Positions 6,855 through 15,395 of a DNA stretch of 64,000 bases are shown piece after piece. Source of the DNA: UBA4877 sp002399345 (GTDB taxonomy: Bacteria; Bacillota; Thermoanaerobacteria; Thermoanaerobacterales; UBA4877); NCBI GenBank assembly GCA_036752905.1, contig DAIORT010000002.1, positions 132,631 to 196,630 of the forward strand, written 5' to 3'. The notes below the pieces were generated by a model. That model searched no databases, was not told the DNA's origin, and saw only the letters and a program-made list of their open reading frames with translations. Position numbers and translations under genes: made by a program. The stretch's first letter is position 1. Every line of letters starts with the position of its first letter.

Positions 6855-9182
6855 ATGTATGCGGATAATATACAAAGGGGAAGTGCGGGTACCAAGAATA
6901 TATCAAAGATGAAAGAGTTCCTTAAGAATTTTGCTCTTTTGGCGGCTATGGGATTTTTTCTGGGAAGGGTGGGAGTATTTTACGGGAGTTTTCCTTTTGG
7001 CCTGGCCTATGTAGGCAGTGTGGCCGGAAGGGACAGGAGATATGTGATTGCTTCTCTTCCCTGTATCATAGGCCTTTTAAGTTTGGGAAGTCATCCTAAT
7101 AACATAAGGTATGTTGTGACATATATTACTTTGTCGGCTGCATTGTATTTGATAAAGTCTGATCTAAATGCAGGCAGGCGCGCTCTTGTTTCAGCAGCTT
7201 GTGTGTTGTCTGTGGGAGGACTTTTTTATCTTATCTCGGGACATATACTCTATGATCTTATACTTATCATCCTGGAATCAATCATTGTTTTTTCAATGGT
7301 ATATATATTTGACCTGGCATTGGGTATTGTAGAGAGTCGCAAATCGCGCCGTTACCTGAGCAAGGAAGAAATTTTGTCCATTGGAATAACCTATGGTTTG
7401 GTTATAGCCAGTCTAAGAGGCATAGAGATTTATAATCTTTCCCTGTGGATGGTTGCAGCCATTTCGGGGCTGATCGTTATAGCATATGCTGGAGGTTTGG
7501 AATCAGGGGCATCTATTGGCGTTATTTTGGCTGTGGTCACGCAGATCACCGGTTCCGTAACATCATCGACCGGCCTTATGTTTTCCCTTACGGGCCTCTT
7601 GGCAGGAGCTTTCTGTAATCTTGGGATGATCGGTTCTGTGGGAGGCGCTTTTATATCATATTTTTTGTTGGACAAGCTGGCGGGTTATACGATGTCTGTT
7701 TATTTAAAAGAGCTTTTGATTTCCGGCTTGATATGTTTTCTGATACCGTCCGGTCTTATAAAGGCGCTGAGTTTTTACATAAGCAGGAATATAGATAGAT
7801 TTAAGTATAACAAAAAATTTGTTTCAAGCACTAAGGAGATAATCTTTACCAGATTGAGAGAGATGTCCAGTGTAATGACTGAACTGGCTGCGGTGTTTGA
7901 TGGTGCCAAAAACTCCATAGCGGTGAAAAATGATATCTCGCAGGTTGTGGAGAGGACCGCCGATGATGTATGTACTAACTGCATAAGACGAGATAAATGC
8001 TGGGGCAGTGATTTTTATACTACATATCAGTTTATTTTTGATATGATAACCTTGCTGGAGCTTAAAGGGGAGGTCAGCCAGTTAAACGCACCGTCCAACC
8101 GGTGTATAAACCTGGACAAGATGATTGAAGAGGTCAACAATATGTATGATTTTTATATGCTTAACTCCATGTGGCGCAAACGGCTCGATGAGAGCCAGAG
8201 GATAGTGTCCGACCAGCTTAGAAGTCTGAGCGGTGTTGTTTCCGGCCTGGCCAATACGGTTAAGTCCAAGGATAAGTTTTGTGAGGACTTGGAGGAACAG
8301 ATATTTGTAGAGCTTGATAAAAGCGGTGTAGTGGCCGAAGAGGTCATCGTTCTGGAAAATGAGGAGGGGAAGTACGAAGTTTTTATAAAGCGACAGGCCT
8401 GTTTCGGCAGGGCAGAGTGTTTAAGAATTATAGAACCTGTGGTAACAAGGATAATGGGCAAGGAATATAAAAGAGAAGACGATGTATGCAGGCTGGATAG
8501 CAAGGAAAACACTTGCATGATTAGACTGGCGGAAAAAGAGCTATACAGTGTTACCACCGGAGTTGCCCATATTGCATTGGAGCACAATGGCAGCGGGGAT
8601 AATTTTATTTTTTCCGAGCTTTCCGGTGGAAGGTATCTGGTAGCAATAAGCGACGGTATGGGAACAGGTAAGGAAGCCGGCGTGATTAGCAGTACTGCAG
8701 TGGGGCTGCTTGAAAAGTTCATGAATGCAGGTTTTACGGAAGATACGACCATAAGGTCTATCAATTCCATACTGAACCTAAAATCTACGGATGACATGTT
8801 CACTACTCTGGATATATCGATAATAGACAGGTATACGGGTGACGTAGAGACTTTTAAGATGGGTGCGCCGGTAAGCTATATAAAGAGGAAAAACTCGGTT
8901 GAGGTGTTGAAAAAAGAAAACCTTCCCGCAGGGGCTTTGGAGGATGTAAATGTATTATCGGTCGGTGAGAATGCAGGGGACGGGGATATGCTAATAATGA
9001 TGACCGATGGTGTGGCGGACAGCATAGAAAATGATAAAAGGGATAAGGTACTCAAGGAGATAATAGCGTCGGTAGATACAAACAATCCGCAGGATGCGGC
9101 GGAGAAAATTATGAAAGAGGTACTTAAAAGAGGAAAACAGAAGGATGATATGACCATCATAGTATCCAAGATATGGACTTAA
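6855..9182 (+). CDS. spoIIE: Stage II sporulation protein E (SpoIIE)
   Basis: SpoIIE is the membrane-bound serine phosphatase that dephosphorylates SpoIIAA in the forespore and so activates sigma-F; it also acts in asymmetric division. The first 300 or so residues hold about ten hydrophobic segments, then a cytoplasmic linker with a Cys cluster (CTNCIRRDKCW), and a C-terminal PP2C-type phosphatase domain with SDGMGTGKEA and MMTDGVAD, whose aspartates bind metal. An upstream in-frame ATG at 6840 lies at the predicted transcript start, and GGAGGGG at 6841-6847 is correctly spaced for ATG 6855, so I chose the latter (775 residues). The gene heads a Bacillus-like order continuing with yabS, yabT, tilS, hpt and ftsH. 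Confidence 0.95.
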   Translation: MYADNIQRGSAGTKNISKMKEFLKNFALLAAMGFFLGRVGVFYGSFPFGLAYVGSVAGRDRRYVIASLPCIIGLLSLGSHPNNIRYVVTYITLSAALYLIKSDLNAGRRALVSAACVLSVGGLFYLISGHILYDLILIILESIIVFSMVYIFDLALGIVESRKSRRYLSKEEILSIGITYGLVIASLRGIEIYNLSLWMVAAISGLIVIAYAGGLESGASIGVILAVVTQITGSVTSSTGLMFSLTGLLAGAFCNLGMIGSVGGAFISYFLLDKLAGYTMSVYLKELLISGLICFLIPSGLIKALSFYISRNIDRFKYNKKFVSSTKEIIFTRLREMSSVMTELAAVFDGAKNSIAVKNDISQVVERTADDVCTNCIRRDKCWGSDFYTTYQFIFDMITLLELKGEVSQLNAPSNRCINLDKMIEEVNNMYDFYMLNSMWRKRLDESQRIVSDQLRSLSGVVSGLANTVKSKDKFCEDLEEQIFVELDKSGVVAEEVIVLENEEGKYEVFIKRQACFGRAECLRIIEPVVTRIMGKEYKREDDVCRLDSKENTCMIRLAEKELYSVTTGVAHIALEHNGSGDNFIFSELSGGRYLVAISDGMGTGKEAGVISSTAVGLLEKFMNAGFTEDTTIRSINSILNLKSTDDMFTTLDISIIDRYTGDVETFKMGAPVSYIKRKNSVEVLKKENLPAGALEDVNVLSVGENAGDGDMLIMMTDGVADSIENDKRDKVLKEIIASVDTNNPQDAAEKIMKEVLKRGKQKDDMTIIVSKIWT

Positions 9183-9242
9183 TGTATATATCCTCCTTAT
9201 TATGGGAATAATTAATACAAAACAAAATGAGGAGGAGCTTAT

Positions 9243-9938
9243 ATGTCTGATGATATTACAATGAAGGTGATCAATATCGTGACCGACGGCTGCTCAAACA
9301 TTGGCGGCGATCCTGGCCAGGCCGCATTAAAGGCACACGGCAGCGGAATCATAGTAAATGCCATAGGAATACTGGACGGCGGCAAGAACAGTGCCAAGGG
9401 CGAGGTTGAAGGAATAGCACAGTCGGGCGGCGGAGTGGCGGACCTTATTAACCTGGATGAACTTAGCAAAACGCTGACATCGGCTACCATGGGTTCGGTA
9501 TCCAATACACTTACTGGGGTAGTTGACAGAGAACTTAAAGAGGTACTTAAAAAAGGCATGGATGATATTCACCCCGAGATGAGATTCCAGGTGGTTGATT
9601 TTATAGAGAGGCTGACAGACGAGGTACGTCTCAAAGTCGTAGTGGTTATAGATGCCAGCGGAAGCATGGCACGTAAGCTACCAGAGGCTAAGAGGGGAGC
9701 GGTGGAACTTTTAAAATCACTAAGGGGAAGAAAGGGCCAAAGCAGCATTGCGCTGGTATGTTATCCTACTGAGCGAAACGAAGCTTATCTCTTAAAGGAT
9801 TTTACCGACGATATCGATAAACTGGAGAAAACGATCATTGAGGTTACGCCGGGCGGATGTACTCCTACCGCGGCAGCGATTGATTTTGCAGCAGGGCTTT
9901 TTGAGGAAAAACCTCTGGCCTATGAAAATATGGTGTAA
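9243..9938 (+). CDS. yabS: von Willebrand factor A protein, YabS-like
   Basis: This is a 231-residue cytosolic protein of the YabS type. The metal-ion-dependent adhesion motif DASGS lies at residues 137-141, with a threonine in CTPTA near 207. The N-terminal 50 residues (VTDGCSN and GIIVNAIGIL) look like the second half of a von Willebrand A domain, so the order of halves appears reversed. The start ATG has GAGGAG 6-11 bases upstream. It lies between spoIIE and the kinase gene, as in B. subtilis, and a role in sporulation or DNA-damage signalling together with the kinase is an inference from that context. Confidence 0.8.
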   Translation: MSDDITMKVINIVTDGCSNIGGDPGQAALKAHGSGIIVNAIGILDGGKNSAKGEVEGIAQSGGGVADLINLDELSKTLTSATMGSVSNTLTGVVDRELKEVLKKGMDDIHPEMRFQVVDFIERLTDEVRLKVVVVIDASGSMARKLPEAKRGAVELLKSLRGRKGQSSIALVCYPTERNEAYLLKDFTDDIDKLEKTIIEVTPGGCTPTAAAIDFAAGLFEEKPLAYENMV

Positions 9939-9944
9939 AGGGTT

Positions 9945-10814
9945 ATGGATAATATTTTTCCCGGCCAAAAAATATGCGGCCGGTGGAGCGGCAGCACATA
10001 TACCGTGTTAAGACAGTTGGGTCGGGGCGGTGTGGGTGCTGCCTATCTTGTTTCCAGTAACGGCAGGCGGTACTGTTTAAAATTAAGCGATGACCTGATG
10101 AGCCTCACATGGGAATATAGGTTTATGAAGAACAACAACCGAAAAAGATTTTTACCTAAAGCCTATGAATTTGATGATTTTGTGTTGAATAATAATGTCA
10201 AACACTATATAATATTAGAATATATAGAGGGAAAAAATCTATCCGAAGTTATGAAGTCCAGGCAGATTAATTCAATGACCGCCATAGGCATTTCACTATT
10301 AACGGCGGGAGTATTCATAGAATTCTTTGAATTGGGTTATATTTATACGGATCTTAAGCCGGAAAATATCATGCTGGACATAAAAAGCCACAGTCTCCGG
10401 CTCATAGACATGGGAAGCCTTGTCAAAACCGGCGGTATGGTAAGAGAGTATACGCCTAAGTATGACAGGGCTTATTGGGACTGTGGGCTGAGAAGAGCCA
10501 ATGAAGGATATGCTTGTTTTGAAATCATGATGCTCGCGGCCGATCTTTTATTTCCTATCGATTACGGTGTAATGAGTAAACAGGATATTACGGCAGTATT
10601 AAACAGGCTCTCGGGATGTACAATTCACGGTGTTTATAGTCTTGCGGCAAAGGCTTTTAGCGGCACAGCCGATCTGAATGCTATAAAGGAAGGTCTTTCA
10701 GATATATACAAAGCGGAAAGGCGGACAGATCCGAGCAGGATAGATAACTGTATAAATATATCGCTTATCGCAGGAGTGATTTTCCTAATGGGTGTTATAA
10801 TATACGGATTATGA
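9945..10814 (+). CDS. yabT: Membrane-anchored Ser/Thr protein kinase, YabT-like
   Basis: This is a 289-residue Hanks-type kinase. The glycine loop GRGGVG is at residues 26-31, the ATP-binding lysine is probably Lys46 (CLKLS), the catalytic loop is YTDLKPEN with Asp136, Lys138 and Asn141, and DMG at 155-157 replaces DFG. Residues 269-289 form a single C-terminal membrane segment. B. subtilis YabT is a DNA-sensing kinase of sporulating cells encoded at the same place, and order and size agree here. The HRD histidine and arginine are replaced by Tyr-Thr, as in some atypical kinases. Six bases separate it from the vWA gene. Confidence 0.85.
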   Translation: MDNIFPGQKICGRWSGSTYTVLRQLGRGGVGAAYLVSSNGRRYCLKLSDDLMSLTWEYRFMKNNNRKRFLPKAYEFDDFVLNNNVKHYIILEYIEGKNLSEVMKSRQINSMTAIGISLLTAGVFIEFFELGYIYTDLKPENIMLDIKSHSLRLIDMGSLVKTGGMVREYTPKYDRAYWDCGLRRANEGYACFEIMMLAADLLFPIDYGVMSKQDITAVLNRLSGCTIHGVYSLAAKAFSGTADLNAIKEGLSDIYKAERRTDPSRIDNCINISLIAGVIFLMGVIIYGL

Positions 10815-10824
10815 GGGTGTCCAT

Positions 10825-12219
10825 ATGGAAGACAAGGTTATTTCAACTATTGAGTATTATAATATGTTAGAAAAAAACGATGGGGTAGTGGTGGGTGTAT
10901 CCGGTGGTCCTGATTCATTAAGCCTGCTGTATATACTCTATGATATCAGGGAAAAATTCGATTTAAAACTTTATGTTGCCCATATAAACCATGGCATAAG
11001 AGGTTATGAGGCAGATGAGGATGCTAGGTTTGTCGAGAAAACTGCCGGTATTCTTGATCTGCCGTTTTTCGTCCGGAATGTAAACGTACCTGAGATCGTA
11101 AAGGAAACTGGAGTTTCATCCGAAATGGTAGGCAGGAATATAAGATATAATTTCTTTAATGAGGTGGCAGCCAAAAACGGTGCGCAGAAAATAGCCGTGG
11201 CCCACAATAAGAATGACCTTGCCGAGACATTTCTCCTGCACCTTATAAGAGGCAGCGGACCCACCGGGCTCGTGGGAATCAGGCCGGTGAACGGCCGGAT
11301 TATACGGCCGCTTATTGATATAAGCAGGGAAGAGATTGATGAGTATATAAGGTCGAATAATTTAAAACCTAGAATTGATGCTACTAATTATGAGGAGATA
11401 TATAACAGAAACAGGGTCAGGCTAAAGATAATTCCCTATATGCAGAAACTTAACCCCGAGGTAGTGGATTCCATAGCCCGGACGAGTGCTCTTCTTCGGG
11501 AAGATGAATCCTTTTTTGAAGATATAGTTCAAAAACTGGAGCAGGATTGTATCAATGTAGAGGCCGGCAGGGTATCGGTCAGTGCTGAAAAACTGCTGCA
11601 GTTCAAGCCGTCTGTAAGAAACAGGGTTATACGGTATGCTGTAAAACTTTTAAAAGGTGATTATTTAAATTTAGAGCTTAAGCATATAGGCTATGTGGTG
11701 AATCTGGCTAAAGACTGCCGGACAGGCAGACGCATAGATTTACCGGACGGTTTGGTAGCAGAGGCCAGGTATGGTAAAATAATATTTATGAAAGGTGCGG
11801 TCAAGGGGCCGGGCATGTTTTACTATGAATTACAGCCGGGCCAGGAATTATTCCTGCCAGGTTTAGGCTGCGAAATCTCTGCACGACCCCTTGTTAAAGA
11901 TGAGATGGAGTTACAGCACAATCTTTTGACGGCCTATATAGATTATGATAAGGTAAAAAACGGCCTGGCCGTGCGTAACAGACGCCCGGGTGACAGGCTG
12001 GTTCCGCTGGGTATGAAGGGAACAAAAAAATTGAAGAAGCTTTTGATAGATGAGAAGATACCGCGGGAGGAGAGAGACTCCATTCCCATTGTTGTCGATG
12101 GGGACGAGCTTGTTTGGGTAGCCGGGGTGAGGCTTAGCGAAAGATATAAGGTAGACTCTTTTACGGAGAATGTTCTGCAGCTTATTTGTAGTTTATCATC
12201 AAAGTTTGACACTGCATGA
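10825..12219 (+). CDS. tilS: tRNA(Ile)-lysidine synthase TilS
   Basis: TilS modifies the wobble cytidine of the tRNA-Ile CAU anticodon to lysidine using lysine and ATP, so that the tRNA reads AUA. The N-terminal PP-loop motif SGGPDS is at residues 26-31, followed by the family segments HINHGIRG and AVAHNKNDLAETFLLHLIRGSG. A TilS C-terminal domain with VRNRRPGDRLVPLG follows. The length (464 residues) is normal. It lies between the kinase and hpt, as in Bacillus. Confidence 0.96.
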   Translation: MEDKVISTIEYYNMLEKNDGVVVGVSGGPDSLSLLYILYDIREKFDLKLYVAHINHGIRGYEADEDARFVEKTAGILDLPFFVRNVNVPEIVKETGVSSEMVGRNIRYNFFNEVAAKNGAQKIAVAHNKNDLAETFLLHLIRGSGPTGLVGIRPVNGRIIRPLIDISREEIDEYIRSNNLKPRIDATNYEEIYNRNRVRLKIIPYMQKLNPEVVDSIARTSALLREDESFFEDIVQKLEQDCINVEAGRVSVSAEKLLQFKPSVRNRVIRYAVKLLKGDYLNLELKHIGYVVNLAKDCRTGRRIDLPDGLVAEARYGKIIFMKGAVKGPGMFYYELQPGQELFLPGLGCEISARPLVKDEMELQHNLLTAYIDYDKVKNGLAVRNRRPGDRLVPLGMKGTKKLKKLLIDEKIPREERDSIPIVVDGDELVWVAGVRLSERYKVDSFTENVLQLICSLSSKFDTA

Positions 12220-12274
12220 TAAAAGTTTTATTATACACAATTATAACCGCAAATAAGAGAAAGGTGTGAAATTG

Positions 12275-12814
12275 ATGGAAGAGGATATTGAGACGGTACT
12301 TATAACAGAGGAACAGATAAAAACAAAGGTTAAAGAATTGGGAAAGAAGATCAGTGAGGATTATAAGGGAAAAAACCTTATGCTCCTTTGCATACTGAAG
12401 GGAGCCATGATTTTTCTTGCCGATCTTTCCCGGGAAATAGACCTGCCGCTTTCTATTGATTTTATGGCAGTGTCAAGTTATGGCCTTTCCACCACATCAT
12501 CGGGTGTAGTCAGGATAATCAAGGATCTTGACTACAGCATAGAAGGCAAAGACATATTAATCGTTGAGGATGTGGTTGACAGCGGTCTTACTTTAAACTA
12601 TCTCAGGAAGGTACTTATAGGAAGGCATCCGGCAAGTCTTGCCATATGCAGCCTGCTGGACAAACCTTTAAAGCGCAGGGCGGAGGTTCCCATAGACTAT
12701 ACCGGCTTTAAGATTGATGATCTTTTTGTTGTAGGATATGGTTTGGATTTTGCCGAGAAGTATCGCAATTTGCCATATATCGGTATTTTGAAGCCGGAAA
12801 TCTATAAATTTTAG
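12275..12814 (+). CDS. hpt: Hypoxanthine-guanine phosphoribosyltransferase
   Basis: This enzyme salvages hypoxanthine and guanine by transferring the phosphoribosyl group from PRPP. The PRPP-binding motif LIVEDVVDSGLTL lies near residues 92-104, and the C-terminal VGYGLDFAEKYRNLPYIG is typical of Hpt. Three in-frame starts exist: GTG 12266, TTG 12272 and ATG 12275. The site GAAAGGTG (about 12257-12264) is best spaced for the last two; I chose ATG. The gene sits between tilS and ftsH, a conserved order. Confidence 0.95.
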   Translation: MEEDIETVLITEEQIKTKVKELGKKISEDYKGKNLMLLCILKGAMIFLADLSREIDLPLSIDFMAVSSYGLSTTSSGVVRIIKDLDYSIEGKDILIVEDVVDSGLTLNYLRKVLIGRHPASLAICSLLDKPLKRRAEVPIDYTGFKIDDLFVVGYGLDFAEKYRNLPYIGILKPEIYKF

Positions 12815-12888
12815 TTTATTGTATTTTCTCACAGCGTATGTTACAATTAATTATTGTGCTATAAGTTTGCTATGAAGGAGGATTGACT

Positions 12889-14691
12889 TTGAATAAAAAA
12901 GTATTCAGAAATGCAAGCTTTTATATATTGATAATTATTGCCATTTACGCCATAGTGACTATGTATGGTATGCAGGCTACGGAGGTAAAAGAATTTGATT
13001 ATGCTCGGCTTGTCAGGGAGATAAACAATAACAATGTGAACAGCATAACCATAGCTGATAATGTGGTAAACGGTGAACTTAAAGATGGTACATCATTTCA
13101 GTCTACCATTATAAATCAGCAAAATTTTGATAGTTTTATACAGCCGTATATAGTAAATGGGCAAATTAAATATGTAGAACCTAAGAATACGAATCCGCCG
13201 TGGTGGATTCAAATGTTGCCAACTGTTTTTATGATTGCCGTATTTGTGATTTTCTGGTTTATGATCATGCAGCAGTCCCAGGGCGGTGGTAACAAGGTGA
13301 TGAGTTTCGGTAAGAGTAAAGCAAAGATATCCACTGATAAGTCAAAGAAGGTAACTTTTGATGATGTTGCGGGTGAAGATGAAGAAAAAGCCGAACTGGA
13401 AGAGATTGTGGACTTTTTAAAGCAGCCGCGCAGGTTCCTAGACCTTGGCGCCAGAATACCTAAGGGTGTTTTGCTAGTGGGCCCCCCCGGAACAGGTAAG
13501 ACACTTTTGGCTAGAGCTGTTGCCGGTGAGGCGGGAGTCCCGTTTTTCAGCATAAGCGGTTCCGATTTTGTAGAGATGTTTGTCGGCGTCGGGGCCTCCA
13601 GGGTAAGGGATTTGTTTGAGCAGGCGAAGAAAAATTCACCCTGTATTATATTTATAGATGAGATAGATGCCGTTGGCAGGCACAGAGGCGCTGGCCTGGG
13701 CGGTGGACATGACGAGAGGGAGCAGACTTTAAACCAGTTGCTTGTAGAGATGGATGGTTTTGCTAACAATGAGGGCATCATTGTCATTGCTGCTACAAAC
13801 AGACCGGATATACTCGATCCGGCGCTACTAAGGCCGGGCCGTTTTGACAGACGTATAACGGTAGGATTGCCTGATGTAAAGGGCAGAGAACAGATCATGA
13901 AGGTACACTCTAAGGGTAAGCCCCTTACTCCCGATGTGAATTACGGTATACTGGCCAGGATGACACCGGGCTTTACCGGTGCCGATATAGAAAACATGAT
14001 GAATGAAGGCGCACTTCTTGCGGCAAGACGCAACAAAACAACAATAAGCATGCAGGAATTAGAGGATGCCATGACCAGGGTCATAGCAGGCCCGGAGAAA
14101 AAGAGTAGGGTTATGAGCGAAAAGGACAAGAGGTTGGTGGCTTATCATGAAGCTGGTCATGCGGTTCTTGCGAAACTTCTTCCCAACACTGCGCCTGTCC
14201 ATGAGGTATCAATCATACCGCGTGGCCAGGCCGGCGGCTATACAATGATACTGCCGGAGGAAGACAAGTACTTTATGTCAAAGTCCGAGATTATAGACGA
14301 GGTTATACATCTACTCGGCGGCAGGGTGGCCGAGAATATAGTCCTCCATGATATTTCCACAGGAGCACAAAATGACCTTGAAAGGGCAACCGACCTTATC
14401 AGGAAGATGGTAACCGAATATGGCATGAGTGATAACCTGGGCCCGATGGTTTATGGATCGGACAAGGATGAAATATTCGTGGGAAGAGATCTCGGCAGGC
14501 AGCGTAACTACAGCGAAGAGGTTGCCGCATCTATCGACAAAGAAATGAGAAGGATAATCGAAGAGTGCTATAAAAAGGCGGAGATGCTCTTAAAAGATAA
14601 TATAAACAGGCTACATTCTGTGGCGCGGGCTCTTGTAGAAAAAGAGAAATTAAACAAGGATGAATTTGAAGAGGTATTTGCCAATGCTTAG
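12889..14691 (+). CDS. ftsH: ATP-dependent zinc metalloprotease FtsH
   Basis: FtsH is the membrane-anchored AAA+ protease that degrades misassembled membrane proteins and regulatory proteins. Two membrane segments (about residues 8-25 and 105-125) flank an extracytoplasmic region. The AAA domain has the Walker A motif GPPGTGKT and Walker B FIDEIDAVG. The protease zinc site HEAGH is at about residues 420-424. The upstream TTG at 12883 is too near the AAGGAGG site (12874-12880); TTG 12889 is better spaced and gives MNKKVFRN. Length is about 600 residues, as usual. Confidence 0.97.
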   Translation: MNKKVFRNASFYILIIIAIYAIVTMYGMQATEVKEFDYARLVREINNNNVNSITIADNVVNGELKDGTSFQSTIINQQNFDSFIQPYIVNGQIKYVEPKNTNPPWWIQMLPTVFMIAVFVIFWFMIMQQSQGGGNKVMSFGKSKAKISTDKSKKVTFDDVAGEDEEKAELEEIVDFLKQPRRFLDLGARIPKGVLLVGPPGTGKTLLARAVAGEAGVPFFSISGSDFVEMFVGVGASRVRDLFEQAKKNSPCIIFIDEIDAVGRHRGAGLGGGHDEREQTLNQLLVEMDGFANNEGIIVIAATNRPDILDPALLRPGRFDRRITVGLPDVKGREQIMKVHSKGKPLTPDVNYGILARMTPGFTGADIENMMNEGALLAARRNKTTISMQELEDAMTRVIAGPEKKSRVMSEKDKRLVAYHEAGHAVLAKLLPNTAPVHEVSIIPRGQAGGYTMILPEEDKYFMSKSEIIDEVIHLLGGRVAENIVLHDISTGAQNDLERATDLIRKMVTEYGMSDNLGPMVYGSDKDEIFVGRDLGRQRNYSEEVAASIDKEMRRIIEECYKKAEMLLKDNINRLHSVARALVEKEKLNKDEFEEVFANA

Positions 14692-14769
14692 TATGATTTG
14701 TGCCTAAGGAGAAATTACAGGTAATAAAGTTAATAACAAGGTAATATATATGTGAGATATTATAGATGT

Positions 14770-14862
14770 CAGTCAACAAAGCTAAGTAAGATTGCCTTGT
14801 GATTTCGCAGCTTAGTAATTTATTGTTGGTCTGAACAGGGCTTTTTAAGCCCTGTTTTTTTC
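14770..14862 (+). ncRNA. Candidate small RNA, copy A
   Basis: The stretch 14774-14831 aligns without gaps to 35979-36036; I count about 40 identical bases of 58. The best-conserved part is AGCTAAGyAArATTGCC. In this copy CAACA can pair with TGTTG and GCTAAG with CTTAG, giving a long hairpin, and an intrinsic terminator follows within a few bases. No reading frame or ribosome-binding site is present. I do not recognise the RNA family, and the 5' end is not defined. Confidence 0.5.
14835..14861 (+). terminator. Strong intrinsic terminator
   Basis: ACAGGGCTT pairs with AAGCCCTGT, followed by a run of eight T. It ends the candidate small RNA and probably also the spoIIE-ftsH transcript. Confidence 0.93.
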
Positions 14863-14986
14863 TATATATAATAAAATGTCATTATTTTGTGTCAAACTGT
14901 ATCAATGTTTGCCTCATGTGATATATATTTACATATACCATAGAGGAAATTTGTTATATAATATAAGATGACAGAGGAGGTATATC

Positions 14987-15359
14987 ATGGATATGAATGG
15001 GTTAAAAATTGGCCTGGAAGGGGAAATTGAAACTGAGGTAACAAGAAGAGATACAGCTGACAAATATGGGAGTGGATCGGTCAAAGTGCTTGCCACACCA
15101 CACGTTACCACGCTTATAGATTAGGCGGCTATGTCCGCTGTGTATTCGTATTTGCCTTTTGGATGTGTTACCGTGGGTACTAAGTTAAATATCGAACATT
15201 TGAGGGCTCTACACCTACAGGTATGAAAGTAAAGGCAAAAGCTGTCCTGACATAGATAGATGGACTTGAGGCTGTTGTTTAGGGTTGAAGCCGGTGAGGA
15301 TAGCGAAAGGGTATAGTGAGCGCAGTATGGTAAAAGAGAAATCGTTTGTGAAAAGATGT
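14987..15359 (+). pseudogene. Decayed FlK-like hotdog thioesterase
   Basis: A good GAGGAGG site and ATG start a frame reading MDMNGLKIGLEGEIET, then GSGSVKVLATPHVTTLID, typical of the small FlK-like acyl-CoA thioesterase family. It stops at TAG (15122), but the same frame continues with AAMSAVYSYLPFGCVTVGTK and NIEHLRA, as expected of the family. A CT duplication near 15209 then shifts to the frame reading TPTGMKVKAKAVLT. A second TAG and another shift near 15279 lead to FRVEAGEDSERV, and the C-terminal part is unclear. Two stops and at least two frameshifts mean the gene is dead. The intact protein would have had about 125 residues. Confidence 0.8.
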
Positions 15360-15395
15360 GAGGCTAAACTGAACTGATAGATGGGTGGTGTGGTT

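Noticed and set aside
8153..8803. 216-codon antisense frame within spoIIE
   Set aside because: Serine-rich low-complexity translation opposite the phosphatase domain; a shadow of codon use, as are similar antisense frames in ftsH, lysS and mcsB.
14928..14962. TTTACA and TATAAT before the thioesterase pseudogene
   Set aside because: The spacer is 23 bases, too long for a normal promoter, and there is no reason to invoke an activator for a dead gene.
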